Below are positions 17,619 to 25,944 of a stretch of 64,000 bases of DNA, piece after piece. The position numbers and the translations under genes are program-made. Location: contig CP021371.1 in the NCBI GenBank assembly GCA_002600635.1, positions 375,001-439,000 of the forward strand, written 5' to 3'. The first letter of the stretch is position 1; every line of letters starts with the position of its first letter. Source of the DNA: Rhizobium sp. ACO-34A (GTDB lineage Bacteria > Pseudomonadota > Alphaproteobacteria > Rhizobiales > Rhizobiaceae). The notes under the pieces were generated by a model. The model had not been told where the DNA came from, did no database searches, and was given only the letters and a program-made list of their open reading frames with translations.

Positions 17619-18983
17619 ATGACCATTCAGCAGTCGAGTGAGACCATCGTGCAATCGGCAACGCCACAGGCGCCCGCGGGCACCGCGACCTTCAAGAGCC
17701 GCCACCCCGAGACGCAGGCGCTGCATGGCGGCAGCTTCCGCTTCGATCCCACCACCGGCGCGGTCGCCGTGCCGATCTACCAGACAACCTCCTACCAGCT
17801 TCCCGGCACGGAAGGCGCGGACAAGCTCTTCGCGCTGGAAGCCCCCGGCCATCTCTATAGCCGCGTCTCCAACCCGACGCAGGATGCGCTCGAACAGCGT
17901 CTCGCCGAGCTTGAGGGCGGGGCGGCCGCACTTGCGGTTTCCTCCGGTCAGGCGGCCTCGGCCTTCGCGCTCCTGAACCTTGCCCGCGCCGGCGACAACA
18001 TCGTCAGCGCCGCTGGCCTCTATGGCGGCACCTGGGCGCTGTTTGCCGCAACGCTGAAGAGCTTCGGCATCGAAACCCGTTTCGTCGATGCGGCCGATCC
18101 GGAAGCCTTCGCCCGTGCCACCGACGAGCGCACCCGGGCCTATTATGCCGAATCCCTGCCCAATCCGAAGCTCGAGGTTTTCCCGATTGCCGAGGTCTCG
18201 GAAATCGGCCGCCGCTTCGGCATTCCGCTGATCGTCGATAACACCGCCGCTCCGCTGACCATCCGTCCGCTGGAACATGGTGCGGCCGTCGTGGTCTATT
18301 CCGCGACGAAGTATATTGGCGGCCACGGTACCTCCATCGGCGGCGCCATCGTCGACGGCGGCAATTTCCCCTGGGCCGAGCTCAAGGATCGCCAGCCCAA
18401 TCTCAACGAGCCGGATTCGAGCTATCAGGGCAAGACCTGGATCGAGAAAGCCGATGCCATCGGCTTCCATCCCTATATCCTGCGCGCCCGCGCCGTCCTG
18501 CTGCGCGATATCGGCGCCGCCATAAGCCCGCAGAATGCCTTCCAGCTCATTCAGGGCGTCGAGACGCTGCCGCTTCGCCTGCGCCAGCACAATGACAACG
18601 CCGTCAAGGTGGCGGAATTCCTGAAAAACCATCCGAAGGTCGCCAACGTCATCTTCCCGAAGTTCCAGACGGGCGTTGCCGCGGAGCGGGCGGCGAAATA
18701 CCTGAAGCCCGGTGCTTTCGGCGCCCTCGTCGGCTTCGAACTCAAGGGTGGTCGCGAGGCCGGCCGGCGCTTCATCGATGCGCTCCAGCTCTTCTATCAT
18801 CTGGCCAATATCGGCGATGCCCGCTCGCTCGCCATACACCCGTCGACCACGACCCACTCGCAGCTCTCGGCCGATGACCAGCTCGCGACCGGCGTGACCC
18901 CCGGCTACGTCCGCCTGTCGATCGGCATCGAGCACCCGGACGACATCATCGCCGATCTCGCTCAGGCCATCGACGCGGCCTGA
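17619..18983 (+). CDS. metY: O-acetylhomoserine aminocarboxypropyltransferase (sulfhydrylase)
   Basis: 454-residue PLP enzyme of the Cys/Met metabolism family. Motifs are ETQALHGGSFRFDPTTGA, VPIYQTTSYQLPGTEGA, YSRVSNPTQDALEQRLAELEGG, YGGTWALFAATL and VVYSATKYIGGHGTSIGG with the PLP Lys, and a C-terminal ARSLAIHPSTTTHSQLS. The length (over 420 residues) and the insertion fit MetY rather than MetB/MetC. It condenses O-acetylhomoserine with sulfide (or methanethiol) to homocysteine (or methionine). GGAGG precedes the ATG. As the end of the importer operon it would fix sulfide derived from imported organosulfur. About 30 residues precede the conserved start. No SAM-II riboswitch is possible in the 24-base gap before it. 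Confidence 0.9.
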   Translation: MTIQQSSETIVQSATPQAPAGTATFKSRHPETQALHGGSFRFDPTTGAVAVPIYQTTSYQLPGTEGADKLFALEAPGHLYSRVSNPTQDALEQRLAELEGGAAALAVSSGQAASAFALLNLARAGDNIVSAAGLYGGTWALFAATLKSFGIETRFVDAADPEAFARATDERTRAYYAESLPNPKLEVFPIAEVSEIGRRFGIPLIVDNTAAPLTIRPLEHGAAVVVYSATKYIGGHGTSIGGAIVDGGNFPWAELKDRQPNLNEPDSSYQGKTWIEKADAIGFHPYILRARAVLLRDIGAAISPQNAFQLIQGVETLPLRLRQHNDNAVKVAEFLKNHPKVANVIFPKFQTGVAAERAAKYLKPGAFGALVGFELKGGREAGRRFIDALQLFYHLANIGDARSLAIHPSTTTHSQLSADDQLATGVTPGYVRLSIGIEHPDDIIADLAQAIDAA

Positions 18984-19014
18984 GGTTTGCACTCAAGACT
19001 TGTGACTGAAAACA

Positions 19015-19049
19015 GAAAGGCCGGATGGATAAGCTCCACCCGGCCTTTC
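19015..19049 (+). terminator. Hairpin terminator after metY
   Basis: A 10-bp stem GAAAGGCCGG / CCGGCCTTTC with a 15-base loop begins 32 bases after the metY stop. Confidence 0.7.
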
Positions 19050-19231
19050 CGGTTGTTGACGCAGGTCTCTGTCGAAGACTGGCGCATCGAATTCCCTGAT
19101 GCCGAACTTGGTCCGGCATCAGCAGCGTGATGTCCATAGCGCGTAAGAAGTTTTTGCGATCAAGGACTTGGTTGCTCCGGTTTCCGGCTCAAGGCCGGAC
19201 GAAGACGCAGCATGGGGAACGGCTCCTCTCG

Positions 19232-19355
19232 TCATGATCGGGCTCGTCCCGAGGATCTACCGTCGTTTCCAAGATCAGTCGCCAGATTGGATCGGCATCC
19301 GAACAACGTTGCCCATGCAGGCGCTGCTAGATGCTCGGGACGAGCCCGAGCATGA
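19232..19355. repeat. Palindromic intergenic repeat element
   Basis: Outer arms at 19232-19259 and 19328-19355 are 28-base near-perfect inverted copies (core CTCGTCCCGAG / CTCGGGACGAG). About 70 bases separate them. It resembles the dispersed palindromic elements known from rhizobial intergenic DNA. The 400-base gap 18984-19383 contains only this and the metY terminator. Confidence 0.6.
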
Positions 19356-19383
19356 CGATGGAGGAGAACTGCGTTCCTTGCTC

Positions 19384-20823
19384 TCAGCCCGCGACGCCGC
19401 GTTTTGCCTGCCCGTCGGCCGCCTGCCTTCCAAGCGCTTCGGCAAGTTCGCCTGCAACGGCTTCGGCATGTTCCGCCACCTGCGGCAACCCCATCAGCTC
19501 GCCGAAGGTGCCGCGTGCCAGGGGGCCGGCGATGAGGAGGTCGGGCGCAACCTCGCCACTCGCGCCAAGTGCCCGGGACTGGCGGTCGCAGGAAAGCCCG
19601 AGGCCCGTCGTGCAGAGCGACAGGTAGCCCTGTTCCTCAAGCTGCGACAGGAACGGCTGTGAATGGAGAATGCCGCCATGGGCCGGCCCGGTGGTTACCA
19701 CCACGGCATCGGCCTCGATCTCTCGGTCGATGCCACCATCTCGCAGTTTGATACCGACATGAATATCGTCACCGGAGCGTGTCGCATAAGCGAGCGACGC
19801 TGCCAGGATTTCGAGCCGTCCGGCGGCGATGGCGTCGTCCAGCACCCTTTCCACCTGTGGCGCGATGCGGAAGCGATGGACGTCCCAATAGGCGCGGGCG
19901 TGACGGGCAAGCCTGCGGCGTTCACTGATGGGCAAGGCCTTCCAGATCTCCTGTCCCTGACCGCGCACCGCATCCAGCACGGGATGCCAGGTGAGGCCGA
20001 GTGCTGCGGCCTCACGCAGCGTCCGGCGGATGCGCGCCAGAAGATGCGACGCCGTGCGGGACGGTTCGGAGATGAAATCCCCGAAGGCTTCCTGGGCGAC
20101 TGCCGGATGACCGCGCGAGCGCAGGCCGCGGCGCGATATCGAGACGATCCGGCCTTTATGTCCCCGGTTGGCCAATGCTGCCACCACGTCGGCCGAGGTC
20201 AGCCCGTTGCCGACGATCAGCACCCGGTCATCTGGCCGGATGCCATCGACGGCGCCCGCCACGGTCGCGTCGGGAATGAAGCGCGGATGACTGGCAAGCG
20301 TAGCGAGAACGCGAGGTGCCGCGGGTGCCGGGTGGCTGACGGCGAGCACCACGTGATCGGCCTCCAGATCGGCGCCGTCTGCACCGCTCACCCGCCATCT
20401 GCCGTTAGACCGGCGAAGCCCGGTGACTTCGGTCCGGCGATGTTCTATCCGGCCGGTGGAAAGATGCGGTGCTACCTGCGCGTAAGCGTAGTCGCCGAAG
20501 ACGTGCCGGCGCGGAAAGGGCAACCCGTCGGCGGCAAACGCGTCCGGATCGTCTTTGAGCGCGTCGTTTTCCTCGACCCAGCGGATGAAGCTTTCCGGAT
20601 CGTCGGGATAGAGGCTCATGCGTTCGGCGGGCACGTTGATGCGGTTCGCCGCCTCGTTGGTGTCATAGGCAAGTCCGGCACCCAGTTTTTCGCGTGGTTC
20701 GAACACCACGATGCGCGCCGCAACGCCGGCTTGCCCGCGTTCGGCCAGATGCACGGCGACCGCCGCGCCGGTAAAGCCCCCGCCGATGATCGCGACGACG
20801 GGCAGGGGAGCATAGGATGACAT
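19384..20823 (-). CDS. FAD/NAD(P)-binding flavoprotein (NAD_binding_9 type)
   Basis: 479-residue predicted dinucleotide-binding oxidoreductase. A Rossmann motif (VVAIIGGGFTGAAVAVHL) starts at residue 9, followed by LGAGLAYDTNEAANRINVPAERM. A second nucleotide-binding segment is VLIVGNGLTSADVVAAL, and a third region near the C-terminus reads LLIAGPLARGTFGELMG. ATG 20823 is chosen because GGAG lies 10 bases upstream. This FAD/NAD(P) family is often near sulfonate or siderophore genes, but its reaction is poorly defined. It is divergent from tauABC with a shared promoter region, so a redox role in sulfur assimilation is plausible. Confidence 0.78.
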   Translation of the reverse strand: MSSYAPLPVVAIIGGGFTGAAVAVHLAERGQAGVAARIVVFEPREKLGAGLAYDTNEAANRINVPAERMSLYPDDPESFIRWVEENDALKDDPDAFAADGLPFPRRHVFGDYAYAQVAPHLSTGRIEHRRTEVTGLRRSNGRWRVSGADGADLEADHVVLAVSHPAPAAPRVLATLASHPRFIPDATVAGAVDGIRPDDRVLIVGNGLTSADVVAALANRGHKGRIVSISRRGLRSRGHPAVAQEAFGDFISEPSRTASHLLARIRRTLREAAALGLTWHPVLDAVRGQGQEIWKALPISERRRLARHARAYWDVHRFRIAPQVERVLDDAIAAGRLEILAASLAYATRSGDDIHVGIKLRDGGIDREIEADAVVVTTGPAHGGILHSQPFLSQLEEQGYLSLCTTGLGLSCDRQSRALGASGEVAPDLLIAGPLARGTFGELMGLPQVAEHAEAVAGELAEALGRQAADGQAKRGVAG

Positions 20824-20915
20824 GTCGAAATCTCCGCAGCATGGGGCCGCGGCCCCACTTGTCTTCATCTCTCGACCGAAACTAGCCAACCGCAGGCTAC
20901 AAACGAACGCATCCA

Positions 20916-20927
20916 ATTCTATAGAAT
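20916..20927. promoter_or_regulatory. AT-rich palindrome in tau divergent promoter
   Basis: The perfect 12-base palindrome ATTCTATAGAAT lies 92 bases upstream of the flavoprotein start. It contains the TCTAT/ATAGA half-sites seen in the other sulfur promoters but without the 7-base spacer. Confidence 0.4.
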
Positions 20928-21089
20928 AAATGCGCAATAGATTTTCTTGCTACCGTTTCGAACACTCTACTCTTTCGAGCAAGCCATCGCACCTGTTCGA
21001 GACGGGGATCGAACGCCTCGCAAACCCGTTTGACGCGAAAATTCGTGACAGCAATCGCCGGAAAATGAGGCGGAATTATCTCTACTAAT

Positions 21090-21106
21090 TCTATGTATTG
21101 AATCAT
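21090..21106. promoter_or_regulatory. Putative LysR-type half-operator before tauA
   Basis: TCTAT-N7-ATCAT ends 59 bases before the tauA ATG, matching position and sequence of the site at 14378 before the other sulfonate-type importer. Confidence 0.4.
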
Positions 21107-21165
21107 CATGAATGCAATCGAGAGGCCGGGGGCGGTCTCCGACAGCAATCAGGAGAGGAAACGAC

Positions 21166-22176
21166 ATGACCTTCAAACGCAGAGAACTGGCGGGCCTCGT
21201 GGCAGCCGCCACCCTGTTCGCCACCCTCGGTGCCAATGCTGCTGCTGCGGCTGACGTGACCGTCAACATCGGTTACCAGCCCATCGTCGAGCCGTCCCGC
21301 GTACCGCAGGCCGATGGCACTTACGAAAAGGCAACCGGCGCCAAGATCAACTGGCAGAAGTTTGATGGCGGCGCCGACGTGATCGCGGCCATCGCATCGG
21401 GCTCGCTCGACATCGGCTATGTCGGCTCCTCGCCGCTGGCCGCCGCCGCAAGCCGCCAACTGCCGATCGAGACGATCGCGCTTGTCGGCCTGATCAGCGA
21501 AGCCGAGGCGCTCGCCGTTCGTAACATTTCCAAGCCAGAAGAGCTCGCCGGCAAGAAGATCGCCACTCCTTTCGTCTCGACCGCGCATTACAGCCTGCTC
21601 ACGGCGCTGAAGCACTGGAACATCGATCCGAAGTCGGTCGAGATCCTCAACCTGCGTCCGCCGGAAATCGCCGCCGCCTGGGCCCGTGGCGATATCGACG
21701 GCGCCTATGTCTGGGATCCGGTCCTCGCCGAGATCAAGAAGTCCGGCACCGTGCTCGCCACTTCCGCCGACGTCGCCGATTGGGGCGGCCCGACCTTCGA
21801 CGCATGGATCGTCAGCAAGAAGTTCGCCGATGCCAATCCGGATATCGTCGCGACCTTCGTCCGCGTGACGGGCGATGCGACCGCCGCCTATCGCGCCAAT
21901 CCGGATGCGTGGAGCGCGACCTCGCCCGAGGCCGAAAAGATTGCCCGCCTGACGGGCGCCAGGCAGGAAGAGGTTCCGGCCCTTCTCAAGGGCTACATCT
22001 TCCCGACGCTCGAAGAGCAGGCCAAGTCCGATCTCCTCGGTGGTGGCACGGTCAAGGCGGTCGCCGCGACCTCTGCCTTCCTCAAGGAGCAGGGCAAGAT
22101 CCCCACGACGCTTGATGACTACTCCGCCTACGTCTCGCCGCGCTGGGTGATTGAAGCCTCGAAACTCTCCTTCTGA
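21166..22176 (+). CDS. tauA: Taurine ABC transporter substrate-binding protein
   Basis: 336-residue periplasmic binding protein. A signal peptide covers about residues 1-28 and ends NAAAAADVTVNIGYQ. TauA-type features are FDGGADVIAAIASGSLDIGYVGSSPLA (shortened here), STAHYSLLTALKHWNIDP, WARGDIDGAYVWDPVL and SADVADWGGPTFDAW. GGAG lies upstream of the ATG. Followed by tauB and tauC in the same operon. No tauD (taurine dioxygenase) is present beside it, so sulfite release must use another enzyme. Confidence 0.88.
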   Translation: MTFKRRELAGLVAAATLFATLGANAAAAADVTVNIGYQPIVEPSRVPQADGTYEKATGAKINWQKFDGGADVIAAIASGSLDIGYVGSSPLAAAASRQLPIETIALVGLISEAEALAVRNISKPEELAGKKIATPFVSTAHYSLLTALKHWNIDPKSVEILNLRPPEIAAAWARGDIDGAYVWDPVLAEIKKSGTVLATSADVADWGGPTFDAWIVSKKFADANPDIVATFVRVTGDATAAYRANPDAWSATSPEAEKIARLTGARQEEVPALLKGYIFPTLEEQAKSDLLGGGTVKAVAATSAFLKEQGKIPTTLDDYSAYVSPRWVIEASKLSF

Positions 22177-22198
22177 TCCTTCCATGATCCTTGCGAGT

Positions 22199-22219
22199 GG
22201 CCCGGCAAACGGCCGGGCC
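22199..22219 (+). other. Intercistronic hairpin between tauA and tauB
   Basis: GGCCCGGC-AAACG-GCCGGGCC forms an 8-bp GC stem in the 75-base gap. Hairpins here commonly protect the upstream binding-protein message and set a higher binding-protein level than the membrane parts. Confidence 0.5.
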
Positions 22220-22251
22220 GCTCCTCCCTTGCATTCACCGGAGCCCTGACG

Positions 22252-23058
22252 ATGAGCACCCTGTCCTTTCGCGACGTTTCGTTGCGCTATCCGCCGAGGA
22301 ACGGCGATACGGGGCGTACGATTCCCGTGCTTGAGCGTATCAACCTGACGCTGAAGGCCGGCGAGTTCATTGTCGTGATCGGCCGCTCGGGGTCCGGCAA
22401 GACCAGCCTGCTCAACCTTGCCGCCGGTTTCTTGACGCCGTCCGAAGGCAGTATCGAGGTGGACGGCAAGCCGATTACCGGACCGGGTGCGGATCGTGCC
22501 GTGGTCTTCCAGGACGATGCGCTCTATCCGTGGCTTGATGCCCGCGACAACGTGGCGTTTCCGTTGAGGCTGCGTGGCATCGACCAGAAGCAGCGTCGCG
22601 CCCGCGCAGATGAACTGCTGGATCTGGTCGGCCTTGCCGGTGCCGGAAACCGCCGCATCAGGGAGCTTTCGGGCGGCATGCGCCAGCGGGTTGGCATTGC
22701 CCGGGCGCTCGCCTCCGATCCCCGCTTCCTGCTGCTCGACGAACCGCTCGGCGCGCTCGATGCGCTGACCCGCAGCAAGATGCAGGGCTTCCTGCTGGAT
22801 GTCTGGGCAAAGAGCCGGTCCGGCGCGCTGCTGATTACCCATTCTATCGAGGAAGCGCTCCTGCTCGCCACCCGCGTCGTGGTGCTGTCGCCCAATCCCG
22901 GCAGGCTCGCCGCCGATATCGAGACAGGCTTTGCCACCGATCTCCTTGCCGGAGCCTCGATTGGCCAGATCAAGGCCTCGCCGCTCTACAAGCGCATGCA
23001 TGACGGGCTGACCGGACTGATCCATTCCACCGCGGACGAAAACGAGGAGGCCGCATGA
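22252..23058 (+). CDS. tauB: Taurine ABC transporter ATP-binding protein
   Basis: 268-residue ATPase with Walker A GRSGSGKTS, VFQDDALYPWLDARDN, signature LSGGMRQR, Walker B LLLDEPLGALD and H-loop THSIEEALL. The C-terminal tail (ATRVVVLSPNPGRL) is typical of TauB/SsuB. Its last four bases overlap the tauC start (ATGA). Confidence 0.9.
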   Translation: MSTLSFRDVSLRYPPRNGDTGRTIPVLERINLTLKAGEFIVVIGRSGSGKTSLLNLAAGFLTPSEGSIEVDGKPITGPGADRAVVFQDDALYPWLDARDNVAFPLRLRGIDQKQRRARADELLDLVGLAGAGNRRIRELSGGMRQRVGIARALASDPRFLLLDEPLGALDALTRSKMQGFLLDVWAKSRSGALLITHSIEEALLLATRVVVLSPNPGRLAADIETGFATDLLAGASIGQIKASPLYKRMHDGLTGLIHSTADENEEAA

Positions 23059-23894
23059 CGATCCTGAGCGAAATCCGGGCGGAATACGCGGAGGTAGAGA
23101 CCCCCGCCCGCCCGCCGAGGCGAAAGCTGGTCGTGCCGCTCTATGTCTATTCCGGCCTGACGGTGCTCGCCATCATCGCCATCTGGTGGGTGGCGGCCGC
23201 ACTGGAACTCGTCTCGCCGGTCTTCCTGCCGTCGCCTGCGGTCGTCGCCGTCTCGGCCTGGAACCTCGTGACCGTCGGCTTCGTCGACAGCACCCTGCTG
23301 GAACACGTGACCGCGAGCCTTGGCCGCATTCTGGGGGCTCTTCTGGCCTCGATCCTGATCGGCGTCCCGGCCGGCATCGCCATCGGCACCAGCCGTATCG
23401 GGCGGGGCATTCTCGATCCGATCGTGGAATTCCTGCGGCCGCTGCCGCCGCTCGCCTACCTGCCGCTGATCATCATCTGGGTCGGCATCGGCGAGGCATC
23501 CAAGATCACGGTCATCGCGCTTTCCATGCTGCCGGCGATTATCCTGTCCACCGCGGCAGGGGTGAAGTCGGCCTCGTCGGATCATGTGAATGCCGCCCGC
23601 TCCTTCGGCGCGACCCGCAGCCAGCTTCTCCGCCATGTCATCCTGCCCTCGGCACTGCCGTCGATCCTCACCGGCATCCGCATCGCGCTCGGCACCGGCT
23701 GGTCGACGCTGGTCGCCGCCGAACTCGTGGCCGCCACCCGCGGCCTCGGCTTCATGATCCAGTCGGCGGCACAGTTTCTGGTCACCGACGTGGTGATCGC
23801 CGGCATCGGCGTCATCGCCCTGATCGCGATCCTGCTGGAGCTCGTCGCCCGCGCGCTGGAGCGCTGGCTCGTTCCCTGGGCAGGAGAGAAATAA
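23055..23894 (+). CDS. tauC: Taurine ABC transporter permease
   Basis: 279-residue inner-membrane permease with about six helices. Family segments are VFLPSPAVVAVSAWNLV, GIAIGTSRIGRGILDPIVE and the coupling loop VNAARSFGATRSQLLRHVILPSALPS. Translationally coupled to tauB. Confidence 0.9.
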   Translation: MTILSEIRAEYAEVETPARPPRRKLVVPLYVYSGLTVLAIIAIWWVAAALELVSPVFLPSPAVVAVSAWNLVTVGFVDSTLLEHVTASLGRILGALLASILIGVPAGIAIGTSRIGRGILDPIVEFLRPLPPLAYLPLIIIWVGIGEASKITVIALSMLPAIILSTAAGVKSASSDHVNAARSFGATRSQLLRHVILPSALPSILTGIRIALGTGWSTLVAAELVAATRGLGFMIQSAAQFLVTDVVIAGIGVIALIAILLELVARALERWLVPWAGEK

Positions 23895-23943
23895 GGCACG
23901 CGTGCATCTGCATCCCATGCACGACCGAAGGCTATCGGCTTGT

Positions 23944-24153
23944 GGTCACCCCCCTCTGGCCTGCCGGCCATCTCCCCCTCAAGGGGGGAGATCGAGGAGG
24001 ATAGCGCTCGACCCTCAATACGGTCGGTATCAACTGAAGGCTGACCAACAGATCTACCGAAGGGGGACCCTTCATCCGGGGCAAGTGGCCGGCAATTTTG
24101 CCGATCTCCCCCTTGAGGGGGAGATGCCTGGCAAGGCAGAGGGGGGTAGTCAG
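23944..24153. repeat. RIME-like rhizobial intergenic mosaic element
   Basis: The outer ends (CACCCCCCTCTGGCCTGCCG and, inverted, GGCAAGGCAGAGGGGGGTAG) enclose inner hairpins built on TCTCCCCCTCAAGGGGG and its counterpart TCTCCCCCTTGAGGGGGAGA. This organisation matches the RIME elements of Rhizobiaceae. It fills most of the 393-base gap between tauC and the YigZ gene; no gene is seen there. Confidence 0.65.
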
Positions 24154-24287
24154 GGGCGCCGTGTCATCCCTTGCTCCTGAATCCGAAAGATCACGACACA
24201 CTCCCGTTTCCCGGACCGAGGAGGATTTACTCTTCCCGCACTGGCCGTACGATCTTCCCGGCGCTATGAGGGTGGCCGGAGAAAGAG

Positions 24288-24875
24288 ATGTTTACCCTCA
24301 AGCGGCGCGAAACCTTCACGCAGGATATCAAGAAGAGCCGTTTCATCGCCCACGTCGCGCCGGTCGCGAGCGAGGACGAGGCGAAGGTCTTCATCGCTGC
24401 CGTGTCGGATCCTTCCGCCAACCACAATTGCTGGGCGTGGCGCATCGGCCAGGCCTATCGCTTCAGTGATGACGGTGAGCCGAGCGGCACGGCCGGAAAG
24501 CCGATCCTTCAGGCCATCGACGGTCAGGCGCTGGATGGCGCCGTAGCGGTGGTGACGCGCTTTTTCGGCGGCATCCTGCTCGGTAGCGGCGGCCTCGTCC
24601 GTGCCTATGGCGGCACGGCGGCCACCTGCCTCAGGGCGGCGGAAAAGGCCGAGATCATTCCACGCACTTTGGTCCGCTTTGGCTGCGGCTTTTCCGATCT
24701 CGCGCTCGTCAGGTCACGCCTGCTCGCCGTTCCCGATCTCAGGGTGGAAAAGGAGGAGTTCAGTGCGGAGGGCGCATGGCTCGATGTCGCCGTTCCGGTG
24801 GCGGAAGCCGAAACCGTCATCCGCATGGTCACGGACCTGACGAGCGGCCGCGCGCTGATCGACACCGGCGACTGA
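24288..24875 (+). CDS. YigZ/IMPACT family protein
   Basis: 195-residue UPF0029/YigZ protein. The N-terminal IMPACT domain has KKSRFIAHVAPVASEDEAKVFI, NHNCWAWRIG, FSDDGEPSGTAGKPILQAI and VTRFFGGILLGSGGLVRAYG, which are the diagnostic stretches. A C-terminal ferredoxin-like domain follows (about residues 130-195). The family is linked to translation control and antitermination in other organisms, but the bacterial role is unclear. GGAG lies before the ATG. Confidence 0.9.
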   Translation: MFTLKRRETFTQDIKKSRFIAHVAPVASEDEAKVFIAAVSDPSANHNCWAWRIGQAYRFSDDGEPSGTAGKPILQAIDGQALDGAVAVVTRFFGGILLGSGGLVRAYGGTAATCLRAAEKAEIIPRTLVRFGCGFSDLALVRSRLLAVPDLRVEKEEFSAEGAWLDVAVPVAEAETVIRMVTDLTSGRALIDTGD

Positions 24876-24906
24876 CCGAAACGCTGCGCGCGCCGGTATC
24901 AGGACC

Positions 24907-25764
24907 TCAATTGGTGCCGTTATCCGGGCTTGCCTTGTCCTTGGAGGCAAGCTGCTTCCAGGAATTCTGCTGGGACATCATCGAGCGCAGATAGGCGACG
25001 TTCGCATCGGCCTGCTGCGGGTTGAGCTCCTGCCGGGCAACCTGTTCCGCTTCCTGGAAGCGGCCTTGCAGGCCGATCACCAGCGCGAGGTTCTGCCTGA
25101 CACGGCTGTCTGCGCCCGGCTGCTGCGAGGCGGATTTCAGGTAGGTCTCGGCAGTGCGAAGATCCCCGCCCAGTACATAGGACATGCCGAGATTGGAGAG
25201 AATGGTCGGTTCGTTCGGCTTGATGTCGAGCCCCATGCGGTAGCGCGAGCGCGCCTCGCTCGAACGGCCGAGCTGGTCGAGAACAGCGCCTTCTGCCGAA
25301 TAGAGACGCCAGTCGGGGCGGTCGGGGGTCTGCGCGCGGCCGATCGTTTCGAGCGCCTTTTCAAGCTGGCCTGCGGCGGCCTGCGCCTTGCCGAGGGCGG
25401 CGAGCACTTCGCGGTCGGCCGGATTGGCGATTGCCACCTGCTGCATCACGGCCAGAGCCTGCGCGTTGCGGCCGGTCATCATCAGAACGTTGGCATAGGT
25501 CATGCCGACATTGCGGTCCTTCGGATTGCGCTCGTAGGACTTTCCGATGCTGTCGGCGGCACTGGCGAGCTCCGGCGCGGTCATGCTTTCAACCGGCTTG
25601 GAAAGCCGCGGGATCGAGCCGGTGGTCACAGAGCGGTCGGGGCGGGAGGTGGAGGAACAACCGGCCAGCACACTTGCCGCCATCAGCAGGCAGATGCCGC
25701 CGAACACTCTCATCCGGTGGCCGGTGTCCATCCGATGATGCGAAGAAATGTGCCGAATAACCAT
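24907..25764 (-). CDS. TPR lipoprotein, TadD-like
   Basis: 285-residue protein. After about 17 residues comes a lipoprotein signal MRVFGGICLLMAASVLAGCSS with lipobox LAGC, so it is probably anchored to a membrane on the periplasmic side. Four to five TPR units follow, for example YANVLMMTGRNAQALAVMQQ and GMSYVLGGDLRTAETYLKSA. It resembles TadD, the pilotin-like TPR lipoprotein of Flp pilus systems. ATG 25764 has AGGA upstream; MRVF at 25713 is an alternative. The open frame continues far upstream opposite the aminopeptidase gene, but that part is antisense shadow. No tad genes lie nearby. Confidence 0.75.
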   Translation of the reverse strand: MVIRHISSHHRMDTGHRMRVFGGICLLMAASVLAGCSSTSRPDRSVTTGSIPRLSKPVESMTAPELASAADSIGKSYERNPKDRNVGMTYANVLMMTGRNAQALAVMQQVAIANPADREVLAALGKAQAAAGQLEKALETIGRAQTPDRPDWRLYSAEGAVLDQLGRSSEARSRYRMGLDIKPNEPTILSNLGMSYVLGGDLRTAETYLKSASQQPGADSRVRQNLALVIGLQGRFQEAEQVARQELNPQQADANVAYLRSMMSQQNSWKQLASKDKASPDNGTN

Positions 25765-25944
25765 GTTCTTGTTCCTGCTGCGGTGGCGTTTGCGCGCCAT
25801 CCCATGGTGAAAAGCGGCGCAACCTCCATTCCAGCAATAATCTGTTAACCCTAACGGAGTGTTAATCGGGTCAACAGCCACGGTGATTCCGTCCGTACCG
25901 CATCGCCGCTCTTTTCTGCCCGACCCTTCTCTGAAAGACAGCCA

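Noticed and set aside
21106..23025. 639-codon minus-strand frame opposite tauA and tauB
   Set aside because: No motif; tauA and tauB are clear on the plus strand.
19232..24153. CRISPR-like repeats in the intergenic palindromes
   Set aside because: They are single inverted elements, not regularly spaced direct repeats with spacers.
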